Shown: one piece after another, positions 1 to 7,300 of the stretch
How the letters are laid out: every line of letters starts with the position of its first letter
Numbering within the stretch: the stretch's first letter is position 1
Origin: Candidatus Atribacteria bacterium
Lineage (GTDB): Bacteria; Atribacterota; Atribacteria; Atribacterales; Atribacteraceae
Length of the DNA: 9,463 bases
Assembly: GCA_018056205.1 (NCBI GenBank)
Contig: JAGPGC010000031.1
Coordinates: 1-9,463, forward strand
Direction: 5' to 3'
Position numbers and translations under genes: made by a program
The notes under the pieces: generated by a model
Told to the model about the DNA's origin: nothing
Seen by the model: only the letters and a program-made list of their open reading frames with translations
The model's database searches: none

Positions 1-12
1 GTTATAAAGTGC

Positions 13-55
13 AATACTTATGGTTCTTTAAAAAGTATTAGGGTAAACTATACTT
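13..55. repeat. Three alternating copies of an AATACTT half-site
   Basis: AATACTT at 13-19 and AAGTATT at 33-39 form a perfect 7-bp inverted repeat with a 13-nt spacer. A third copy, ATACTT at 50-55, pairs again with AAGTAT at 33-38. Alternating half-sites of this kind could be operators or an AT-rich hairpin. In such AT-rich DNA they could also arise by chance. No gene in view is obviously controlled by them, since the transporter starts more than 400 bp away. Confidence 0.3.
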
Positions 56-120
56 CCGAGGGGGAAAAATGTTTTTCGATGAATCTTTTAAAGGAAAAAA
101 TACCCGAGGGTTTCGATGAA
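56..120. repeat. Two-part direct repeat CCGAGGG + TTTCGATGAA
   Basis: CCGAGGG occurs at 56-62 and 104-110. TTTCGATGAA occurs exactly at 74-83 and 111-120. In the second copy the two blocks abut; in the first they are separated by 11 nt. The pattern looks like a short duplication that has since diverged, or two related protein-binding sites. Function is unknown. Confidence 0.4.
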
Positions 121-360
121 GATTTATCAGTTGCAAAGTTCTCTTTGTAAAAAGTATTTATCTTGGTTTTTTCTTTTTCCTAAGTCTTTATTTAGCTTCC
201 CATCTTCTTTTAATTTTTTATCTTCCCTTTCAAAAAATTCCTACCTAAAAGGTCGAATTCAATTTTTCCTCTTTTTACTGTTATTTTTTTTAAAAAACCT
301 TACCCCGAGCTTTAAAATGCCTAAAACCTGACCGAGTTTTCAATTAAACGCAATTTAGCC

Positions 361-406
361 GTATTCAGAGTAATATTTAATGATTTAAAATTCTATCTTT
401 GAATAC
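361..406. promoter_or_regulatory. Spaced inverted repeat, possible operator pair
   Basis: GTATTCAGAG at 361-370 and CTTTGAATAC at 397-406 are reverse complements at 9 of 10 positions, with the outer 7 bp perfect. Their centres are 36 bp apart, roughly three to four helical turns. They lie about 90-135 bp upstream of the permease start. A regulator binding both half-sites is possible, but a pair this short can occur by chance in AT-rich DNA. Confidence 0.25.
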
Positions 407-438
407 AATGATGAATAATTGGTGATGAGTTTATTAGC

Positions 439-444
439 TATAAA
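439..444 (+). promoter_or_regulatory. Candidate -10 box for the sugar transporter genes
   Basis: TATAAA matches the TATAAT consensus at five of six positions and lies 51 nt before the permease start, a reasonable leader length. No good TTGACA-like box sits 16-18 nt upstream. The nearest candidates are TTGGTG at 419-424 (spacing too short) and TTGAAT at 399-404 (too far). If this is a promoter it would probably need an activator or be weak. This is the best candidate seen, not a firm call. Confidence 0.25.
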
Positions 445-495
445 TAAATGAAATAAGTTTGAGGAAATAAAAATCTAAAAACACAGGGGAGGACT

Positions 496-1461
496 ATGGA
501 TTCGAGAACAGGACTCAATAATCAAGTAAAAGTACTTTTTGCTAAACCGGAATTCAGTGTATTGATTGCGCTTTTAGTTTTATGTGCTTTTTTATCTTTT
601 TCCAGCCCTTACTTCTTAACAGCAAGGAACATTGTTAATGTATTTAGGCAGTTTTCTTTGATAGCAATTTTAGCAGTTGGTCAAGCCTTAATCATTTTGA
701 CTGGTGGAATTGACCTTTCAGTTGGTTCATTAGTTGGTTTTACGGCTTGTTTTGGGGCTTGGGTAGCTCGAGCTGGAGCATCTCCACTGGTTACTCTTAT
801 AGCAATTTTAGGAATGGGAACTATGGTTGGTTTAAGCAATGGAATTTTAGTAAGTAAAGTTGGCATACCGGCTTTCGTGGCAACTTTGGGCATGATGAGT
901 ATAACCCGAGGCTTTTCGCTACTCATTACCATGGGGGTTCCGATCCATTACGAACCAACATGGATTTCGGTGTTTGGTGGCGGGCATATTAGTATCGTCC
1001 CGGTTTCAGTTTTAGTCATGTTGATAGTGGTTGCCATTGGTTATATTTTTGCTAGCAATACCGTTCCTGGAAGAAATGTCTACGCTGTTGGCAACAGCGA
1101 AAAAGCCGCGAAATTATCTGGTATTCAGGTAGAAAAAGTAAAAATTATGGTTTTTACCATAACTGGTTTTTTGGCTGGAATATGTGGTCTTATTCTCATG
1201 GGTCAGCTTGATGGAGCTGATGCATTTTATGGCAATGGTTATGAATTAGACGTAATAGCTGCTGCTGTTATTGGTGGAATTAGTTTATCCGGTGGTGAGG
1301 GGAACCCTCTGGGTGTTATTGTAGGTGCCGCATTAATGGGGGTCCTAAAAAATGCTTTTGTTCTTTTAGCCGTTCCTGGTTATTGGCAAACCGTCGTGAT
1401 TGGAGTGGTCATCATCGGAGCAGTCTCAATTGACAGTTTAAGGAGAAAAAGAGCTGGATGA
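496..1461 (+). CDS. Sugar ABC transporter permease, RbsC-like (CUT2 family)
   Basis: This 321-residue inner-membrane protein belongs to the ribose/xylose/galactose permease family (BPD_transp_2) and would form the homodimeric channel of a monosaccharide importer. Its length equals that of E. coli RbsC. The sequence shows many hydrophobic segments, the family hallmark TGGIDLSVGS at residues 69-78, and the cytoplasmic loop that contacts the ATPase around 191-214, with GRNVYAVGN followed by SEKAAKLSGI. The conserved block YELDVIAAAVIGG is at 249-261, and the tail RRKRAG is basic. The ATG start is preceded by GGGGAGG at 486-492 and by an in-frame stop at 460-462, so no longer protein is possible. 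It is followed 74 nt later by the binding-protein gene, with the ATPase after that. Having the permease first is less usual for this family. The family call is firm; the transported sugar is unknown. Confidence 0.95.
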   Translation: MDSRTGLNNQVKVLFAKPEFSVLIALLVLCAFLSFSSPYFLTARNIVNVFRQFSLIAILAVGQALIILTGGIDLSVGSLVGFTACFGAWVARAGASPLVTLIAILGMGTMVGLSNGILVSKVGIPAFVATLGMMSITRGFSLLITMGVPIHYEPTWISVFGGGHISIVPVSVLVMLIVVAIGYIFASNTVPGRNVYAVGNSEKAAKLSGIQVEKVKIMVFTITGFLAGICGLILMGQLDGADAFYGNGYELDVIAAAVIGGISLSGGEGNPLGVIVGAALMGVLKNAFVLLAVPGYWQTVVIGVVIIGAVSIDSLRRKRAG

Positions 1462-1478
1462 ATTTATCTCATTACTGG

Positions 1479-1502
1479 TTTTAATAGCTCCTGCTATTAA
1501 AA
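1479..1502 (+). other. Perfect 10-bp hairpin between permease and binding-protein genes
   Basis: TTTTAATAGC (1479-1488) and GCTATTAAAA (1493-1502) pair perfectly around a TCCT tetraloop. The stem is AU-rich and is followed by A-rich sequence, not a U tract, so it is a poor terminator. It lies 16 nt before the GGGAGG ribosome binding site of the binding-protein gene. It could mark an mRNA processing or stability boundary, which would help give the binding protein more message than the permease. That role is inference. Confidence 0.45.
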
Positions 1503-1535
1503 TAAAAAAGAATCAAATGGGAGGTAAAAAAGGTC

Positions 1536-2555
1536 ATGTCAAAAAAGAAGTTATTATTAACAGTAATACTCGGAGTTTTTCTTGGTACTACTTTAACGGT
1601 TGGTTTTGCTGCTGCTGCTGATTTTGTTCCAGCTACTGAAATAGTCCCTCCAGAAGGTGTATCACTCTATGTGTTACCCGTTGATCAAGTATCGGAAAAA
1701 CCACTGCGGATTGCTACCATTATGGTGCAAAATAACCCATTTGGAATGGCAGTAATGAAAGGCACTCTTTTTGCCAAAGAAATTCTAAAAGATCGAAACT
1801 GCCGAGTTGACTGGATTTCCGTTCCCGATTTTGACCCAAAGAAATTTGAAGATGCTATGCAAAACGTTATAACTGCTCAATACGATGCTGTCACCCTTTT
1901 TGGGCTTTCTGAAGCACTTCAACCAGTAGTTGACAAAGCTATGGATGCGGGAGTTTTAGTTTACACTTTCAACACTGAACCTGGTATGAACTCAAAAAGA
2001 ATTGCTTACTGGGGTCAGGATGGTTTTGCTGGTGGTCAAAAGTGTGGCCAACTCCTAATGGATGCCATGGGTGGAGAAGGTAAATATGCCATCATTACCG
2101 GCTCTTTTAATGTTTTAGGCCACGAACTGAGAAGAACTGGTGCTCGAGATATCCTCGACAAAAATCCTAAAATGGTTCTGATCGGTGAATTTGAAAACCA
2201 AGATAAAGCCGAAGAAGCCTATAACATTACCCAAAACCTCATTACCTCTAATCCTGATCTCAAGGGTATTTATGTTACTGCCGGTGGTCCCTTCGGAGCA
2301 GCTAAAGCCATTAAGGATGCCGGTTTAACTGGTAAAGTAAAATTAGTCTGCCATGACTGGATGGAAGAAACTGTTGCCTATATTCGTTCCGGTGAAGTCA
2401 CTGCCTGTCTCGATCAGGATCCATTCAACCAGGGTTATGCTCCAGTCGTATCCGCTTTTAATCAATTAGTAGCTGGAATCGTTCCCCAAGAAATCAACTG
2501 GTTCGAGGGTGACGTTGCTACTCCAGAAAATGTCGACCAGAAGATACCGAAATAA
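1536..2555 (+). CDS. Periplasmic sugar-binding protein of the ABC importer (type 1 fold)
   Basis: This 339-residue secreted protein would capture a sugar and deliver it to the permease encoded just upstream. A Sec signal peptide is clear: basic MSKKK, a hydrophobic core over about 6-24, and cleavage probably after the Ala run at 25-28. There is no lipobox cysteine, so it is probably a soluble periplasmic protein. The type 1 periplasmic-binding (Peripla_BP_4) fold begins at about residue 57 with LRIATIMVQNNPFG. Family landmarks are YWGQDGFAGGQKCGQLL near 158-174 and LDQDPFNQGY at 292-301 in the second lobe. Residues 29-56 form a Pro-rich linker that is long for the family. The ATG has GGGAGG at 1519-1524, 11 nt upstream. 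Ribose, xylose, rhamnose, inositol or another small carbohydrate are all possible; I cannot choose. Confidence 0.93.
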   Translation: MSKKKLLLTVILGVFLGTTLTVGFAAAADFVPATEIVPPEGVSLYVLPVDQVSEKPLRIATIMVQNNPFGMAVMKGTLFAKEILKDRNCRVDWISVPDFDPKKFEDAMQNVITAQYDAVTLFGLSEALQPVVDKAMDAGVLVYTFNTEPGMNSKRIAYWGQDGFAGGQKCGQLLMDAMGGEGKYAIITGSFNVLGHELRRTGARDILDKNPKMVLIGEFENQDKAEEAYNITQNLITSNPDLKGIYVTAGGPFGAAKAIKDAGLTGKVKLVCHDWMEETVAYIRSGEVTACLDQDPFNQGYAPVVSAFNQLVAGIVPQEINWFEGDVATPENVDQKIPK

Positions 2556-2578
2556 GAATTATTTTGCTATTCAACCAG

Positions 2579-2612
2579 AAAAACAGGGCTAATTATACTT
2601 AGCCCTGTTTTT
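2579..2612 (+). terminator. Intrinsic terminator-like hairpin after the binding-protein gene
   Basis: Arms 2579-2592 and 2599-2612 are perfectly complementary over 14 bp around the loop TTATAC. The core is CAGGGCTAA/TTAGCCCTG, flanked by A5 and ending in T5, then ATAATAAT. It begins 24 nt after the binding-protein stop and lies just before the ATPase ribosome binding site at 2621. The short T run suggests a leaky terminator. Its likely roles are to protect the 3' end of the abundant binding-protein message and to let only part of transcription reach the ATPase gene. Confidence 0.8.
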
Positions 2613-2620
2613 ATAATAAT

Positions 2621-2625
2621 GGAGG
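2621..2625 (+). promoter_or_regulatory. Ribosome binding site supporting a TTG start
   Basis: GGAGG lies 9 nt before TTG at 2635 and identifies this uncommon codon as the ATPase start. The resulting N-terminus, followed by the ICKIVNVTKVFPGV segment, is where proteins of this family normally begin. Confidence 0.8.
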
Positions 2626-2634
2626 AAATCTAAA

Positions 2635-4161
2635 TTGAGCAACGATAATATTATTTGTAAAATTGTAAATGTCACCAAAGTTTTTCCTGGAGTTATTGCA
2701 CTTAAAGATGTAAGTTTTGATATTAAAAAAGGTGAAATTCACGCCGTTATTGGTGAAAACGGAGCCGGGAAATCAACTTTGATGAATATCCTCTCTGGTG
2801 TTTATCACCCCGATGAAGGTCACATCGAATTTGAAGGAAATGTTGTGAAGTTTAGAGATCCAAGACATGCTCAACATACTGGAATAGCTATGATTCATCA
2901 GGAACTCTCTCTATCTCGCTCTATGAGTGTCGCCGAAAACATCTACCAGGGAAGAATGCTAAAAAAATCTTTTGGTTTTATCGATCGAAAAAAAATGGTT
3001 TCAGAGTGCCGAAAATATTTAAAAAGTTTAGGGGTTGAAGATATAGATCCCCGAACCTTGGTTAAATATCTTAGTGTTTCACAAATGCAGTTAGTGGAGA
3101 TTGCCAAAGCCGTTTCGTTAAATGCTAAACTCCTGATCATGGATGAACCAACCTCTTCTTTAACTACGGGTGAAATTTCTACCCTTCTTAAAATTATGAA
3201 ATCTTTAAAAAATGAAGGAGTTTCCATCCTTTTTATCACTCATAAACTCGAGGAAGTTTTAGAAATTGCCGATCGAATAACCGTTTTACGAGATGGTAGC
3301 TATATAGACACTCTTCAGAAAGAAAATGCTACTTTGGAAAAAATGGTTTCTCTTATGGTCGGTCGAGCTTTTGAAAAGAAAGCTCATCGAGAATTTATTC
3401 AAGAATATACTGATCGGGAAGTAGTCTTAGAAGTTCAAAATCTGAATGTTTCCAACAAGGTCAAAAATGTCAGTTTCCAACTCTATAAAGGTGAAGTTTT
3501 AGGTTTAACCGGTTTAGTTGGGTCAGGACGCACTGAATTACTTCAGAGTATTTTTGGCATGGAAAAGATTACTTCAGGAACCATATTAATAAAAGGGAAC
3601 CCGGTAAAAATTAAACATCCATCGGATGCAATAAAACTCGGCATTGGGATGGTTGCTGAAGATCGTAAGGAACAGGGTATGTTTCTAAAGTTATCAGTTC
3701 AGGATAATATGACTATGGTTCATCTGAAGGAACTTTCTAATGCTTTCAAGTTTATTAGCAACAAAAAAGCTAAAGAAGTTGCTCATCGTTACGTGAATTT
3801 ATTATCCATTAAAACACCAAGTTTGAAACAAATTTCAAAAAATCTCAGTGGTGGCAATCAGCAGAAAACCATTCTCGCTCGCTGGCTAATGCATGAACCA
3901 ACTATTTTATTTTTGGACGAACCAACCCATGGAATTGACGTTGGAGCCAAAGCAGAGATTTATAAACTTATTGATGATCTTTCAAAAATGGGTGTTTCAG
4001 TTATTCTATTATCCTCTGAACTTCCCGAAGTTCTTGCTCTTTGCGACCGGATTATGGTTATGCATCATGGGCTATTGAAAGGTATTCTCCACCATCAAGA
4101 AGCTGATCAAGTTAAAATCATGAGTTTTACTTTAGAAAATAATAAAGAAAGAGCTTCTTAA
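2635..4161 (+). CDS. Sugar ABC transporter ATPase with two nucleotide-binding domains, RbsA/MglA-like
   Basis: This 508-residue cytoplasmic protein would power the importer by hydrolysing ATP at the membrane. It has the two fused ATPase domains typical of CUT2 transporters and the normal family length. Domain 1 has Walker A GENGAGKST at 40-48, a signature-like LSVSQMQ at 146-152, Walker B LLIMDEPTSSL at 166-176 and the switch histidine in THKLEE (H203). Domain 2 has a degenerate Walker A, GLVGSGRTE at 293-301 with Arg in place of Lys. It also has a canonical signature LSGGNQQK at 404-411 and Walker B ILFLDEPTHGID at 424-435, but no switch histidine (LLSSELPE). This asymmetry is common in the family, where domain 2 has a degenerate ATP site. 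It begins with TTG, set by GGAGG at 2621. It follows the binding-protein gene after a probable leaky terminator. Substrate is unknown. Confidence 0.95.
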   Translation: MSNDNIICKIVNVTKVFPGVIALKDVSFDIKKGEIHAVIGENGAGKSTLMNILSGVYHPDEGHIEFEGNVVKFRDPRHAQHTGIAMIHQELSLSRSMSVAENIYQGRMLKKSFGFIDRKKMVSECRKYLKSLGVEDIDPRTLVKYLSVSQMQLVEIAKAVSLNAKLLIMDEPTSSLTTGEISTLLKIMKSLKNEGVSILFITHKLEEVLEIADRITVLRDGSYIDTLQKENATLEKMVSLMVGRAFEKKAHREFIQEYTDREVVLEVQNLNVSNKVKNVSFQLYKGEVLGLTGLVGSGRTELLQSIFGMEKITSGTILIKGNPVKIKHPSDAIKLGIGMVAEDRKEQGMFLKLSVQDNMTMVHLKELSNAFKFISNKKAKEVAHRYVNLLSIKTPSLKQISKNLSGGNQQKTILARWLMHEPTILFLDEPTHGIDVGAKAEIYKLIDDLSKMGVSVILLSSELPEVLALCDRIMVMHHGLLKGILHHQEADQVKIMSFTLENNKERAS

Positions 4162-4188
4162 GGTTATTTTTTCATTATTAATGTTAGC

Positions 4189-4222
4189 CATTTTTACTTT
4201 TTTTAAATAGTAGTAAAAAATG
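4189..4222. other. AT-rich inverted repeat downstream of the ATPase gene
   Basis: CATTTTTACT at 4189-4198 pairs with AGTAAAAAATG at 4212-4222, with one bulged A and a loop of about 13 nt. It lies 28 nt past the ATPase stop. There is almost no GC in the stem and no following T run, so it is a weak terminator candidate. It may only protect the 3' end of the transcript. Confidence 0.3.
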
Positions 4223-4240
4223 ATGCCATCATAATTTCTT

Positions 4241-4276
4241 CATTACGAGGAGCGCAGCGATCATAAGGGCAGTAAT
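4241..4276. repeat. Diverged copy of a dispersed 'GCGAGGAGCG' palindromic repeat
   Basis: CATTACGAGGAGCGCAGCGA at 4241-4260 is a GC-richer island in AT-rich intergenic DNA. It resembles the widespread small repeat whose usual form is about ATTGCGAGGAGCGAAGCGAC ending in GCAAT, known from many unrelated bacterial genomes. The ends here, ATTAC (4242-4246) and GTAAT (4272-4276), can still pair. The usual GC pair has become AT on both sides, which looks like a compensatory change. The second half (tcataagggc) has diverged. The identification is from memory of the repeat, not a search. Confidence 0.5.
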
Positions 4277-4293
4277 TAGTTATCAAATAATTT

Positions 4294-4331
4294 AAAAAAG
4301 GCTCACCCCTGGATCTCTCTTCAATAGGTGA
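4294..4331 (-). terminator. Possible weak terminator of the addBA genes
   Basis: Read on the minus strand, TCACC (4331-4327) can pair with GGTGA (4307-4303) across a 19-nt loop. It is followed by GCC and a run of six T (4299-4294). It begins 17 nt after the helicase-nuclease stop. The stem is short and the loop long, so this is a candidate only. Confidence 0.3.
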
Positions 4332-4347
4332 ATAAATTAAACAATTC

Positions 4348-7300
4348 TTAAATATTAGCTTTTTTTAAGTAAAAAGAACAATGGTTCTTCCAAGGACAAG
4401 ACGGACATTTATCGGTGCTGGGGGGAAAACTCCCCTGAGAAGCTGCATTTTGTGCCACCGAATTCACCCGAAAAATCATCTCATCTTCCGATGGAAAGTC
4501 ATGAATCATTTGGAACCAATTCTCCCTTACATAATACAAGCCAAGATGAACCGGAAGGCCGGGATGCTCTTTTTGAATTGCTAAACCATAAAAGTGCATT
4601 TGCTCCTGATAAAGTGGTAAAACTGCAGTATCTGGTGAAGATGTTTTATAATCAACGATATGAACTCCTTGATCATCAATCCATAATAGATCCCGGATCC
4701 CAGTCATTATTAATCCATCATCAAGATTAATACAAAAAAATCCCTCGCGTTCAAGGTTTTGACTAAGTGAATTTTTTCGAAGGATTACACCCAGCTTACT
4801 TTGAGATAATCGTAATAACCATACCCTTACTTTTTCCCAATCTTGATTGGTATTCCAAAAAGGTCGAAGTTCAATAGGAAGCTGCTTTTTTATTTCTTTA
4901 TATCTTTCCTGTCGATAAGGCAGCCAAAGTTCAAGGTTTTTCTCATCAAAATCCCATTGAGCCAATATCCAATGAACTAAGCTCCCCAAATCAGTACCTC
5001 CGGTTTCGTTGTCGGAAGGAAGTTCCCATGGCAAAGCGATTCCCTGTCGATATCTCATACGATAAGCATGAGGACAAAACCGATAAAACGCATAGGCGGT
5101 TGCGGTTAAACGTTCTAAACGAGGAAGGGGTTGCCGAGGAAGGTAAATTCCCTTATCATCTATCTCCTCCTTAACTTTTAAGGTCGATTCTAATAAAAAA
5201 GGCTGTTTTTCAGAAAAAATATTTAATAGATACTGCTGAGGATCTTCTTTCCTATCCTTTTCAATCCATTCCCAAACCCAACTCAACCAGGTTTTCGGCT
5301 TAGGAATGACTTCTCCTTGGTTTATCGGACAAACACCCGATAAAATCAAAGTATCTTGAGCTCGGGTACAGGCCACATATAATAAGCGCTGGAGTTCTGC
5401 AACTTCTTCCGATTCTTGGAGCTGTTGTTCGATGAAATAGGATGGAAAATCAACCTCACTTTCCTTAAGAGGTTGACCATTCATATTCCAATAATCCGGA
5501 AAATACCTGGTTACCGCACCGAGTTCACGGGATGGTTGAAGTTTATTTTTATTACGCCGTAGGGGAGTATATTCCAAACCAAAAATAACAACCACCGGGA
5601 ATTCTAATCCCTTTGCTGCATGAATCGTCATAACTCGAACCACATTTTCTTCTTCCCCAACCGGATTAGCTTCTTCACTTTTAACTTCTTTTTTTATAGC
5701 GTCTTGCAAATAGTGAGCACAACCCAATCCACTATTTCCAATACTAATTTCATATTCTCTTGCCAGATCCACTGCCTGTCGGAGATTAACTGCTACCCGT
5801 CTACGTAAAGATCTTGGTATCACATTTAAAAGAGAGGATTCTTTTAAAAGTTCGGATAAAACCGAAGCTGGTCCTTCTAATTGCATCTTTTGATTTAATT
5901 CTAGTAGTTTTTCACAAAATAGGGGATATTTTTCTACCAAAGCTTTCCACAACCAACCATGACTCATTGATTTATCCGCATTGATAAATATATTGTGTAC
6001 TTCTGATAAACTGAATCCAGAAAAAGGAGAGGAAAGATAGTCGGCTAAAGCCAGGTCATCCTGTGGATCAACTACTGTTTTTAAAAAAGCTACTGCATCG
6101 AGGGTTTCTCCTCGAGAAAAATAATTAATATCAGTAACGAAGATAACCGGGACTCTTAACTCATCTTGAAAAACCTGTTCGAGAGGTCGATAAAAAGTTC
6201 GAGTGGGAACCAGTACCACAATATCACGGTACTGGCACAAACGAGTTGTTTTTTCGGTTTTATCCCATATCATCACCTTCCCCACCAGATTATTGATCTC
6301 ATCAGCCAAAGAACGTGCCAAAAGACACCTTCGTTCTGATTCTTTTGCTGGTTGATCAATATTTCCCAGAAATAAAATCCGCAGATGGGGAGCTGTTACT
6401 GATTTTGATCGTTCCTCCCACCAGGAAAGGTCATCAGGAACACACAAGGGTTGGTAAGTATGGGGGATTTTTTTACTTAACCCATCTTTCCAGATAAAAC
6501 CAAATAATTGGTTGATCTCATCGACCAAATCATCTCGACTGCGGAAGCTTTCATCAAGTAAAATATAACGCCCTTTATTGGGATTATTCTGAATTTCTTG
6601 AATATAGCGATGAAAAATACCCAGATCAGCATGACGAAACCGGTATATGGATTGCTTCAAGTCGCCTACTATAAAAAGGGAAGCCGAGTTGTTTTGGGCG
6701 AGACTACGAATCAAGGACTCTTGAAGAAGATCGGTATCTTGGAATTCATCCACCATAATATGGCTATATTGAGCAGCCAAAGAGGGATAGCGTTTGATTG
6801 CCTCGCTGGCAGATATGATCATATCATTAAAAGTGAGTACTTCCTTTTTTCTTTTAAAATTCTCCCAGATATGCCAGAAAATGGCTGATGATCGAAGGAG
6901 AAATTGACGACAACGAAAATCTTCGCTCAACTCAATTTTGCCACATAAGATATTAATTAAATGAGCGTATTTTTCTTTCAGTTGGTTTTTGTATTCGGTT
7001 AGGGATGAGAATGGCCTTGAAAACAATAGTTGTTCTTGAATATATTTATAATCGGTATTCTGATTGCTCCTGGCAATTGTCGAGAGTGAATCAATTAAAT
7101 CGCCCATAAAGTAAGGAAGTTGGGTTTTATCTGGTTGATTTTGCCATTTTAAATGAAGATTGATGAAAGTCTCGATTACTTTGTTCGTTCTCTGGAAATC
7201 CATTAAAGGAAGAATTACTTCCATCCATAACGACCATTCCTCTCTCCACTCGGGCGTAAACCAGGAAAGGAGACTTTCCCGAATGTCATCCCAATCAGAC

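Larger units (their letters stand above)
1..495. other. AT-rich upstream region without a supported gene
   Basis: No coding region here is convincing. A 71-codon plus-strand frame at 116-331 is a run of Phe, Leu, Ser and Lys codons that follows the pyrimidine-rich composition. Genes elsewhere in this window have purine-rich coding strands, so this frame looks like chance. On the minus strand, 240 down to 127 gives 37 purine-rich codons with a plausible hydrophilic composition (Glu/Lys/Asp-rich). It has no start codon and stops on both sides, so at most it is a remnant. The stretch holds short direct and inverted repeats (listed separately) and probably the promoter of the transporter genes that begin at 496. 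Confidence 0.6.

Noticed and set aside
251..261. GGTCGAATTCA, resembling a tRNA T-arm
   Set aside because: No acceptor, D or anticodon stems can be assembled around it.
116..331. 71-codon plus-strand open frame with many Phe, Leu and Ser
   Set aside because: Its composition follows the pyrimidine-rich strand, there is no ribosome binding site before the ATG, and no recognisable domain; it is probably chance.
681..932. Minus-strand frames inside the transporter genes (681-932, 2943-3239) and the plus frame at 3893-4078
   Set aside because: They are shadows of the conserved permease and ATPase genes.
6598..6888. Plus-strand frames inside addA and addB (for example 4452-4730, 6598-6888, 7912-8313)
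   Set aside because: They lie antisense to strongly conserved helicase or nuclease motifs and have no family signature of their own.
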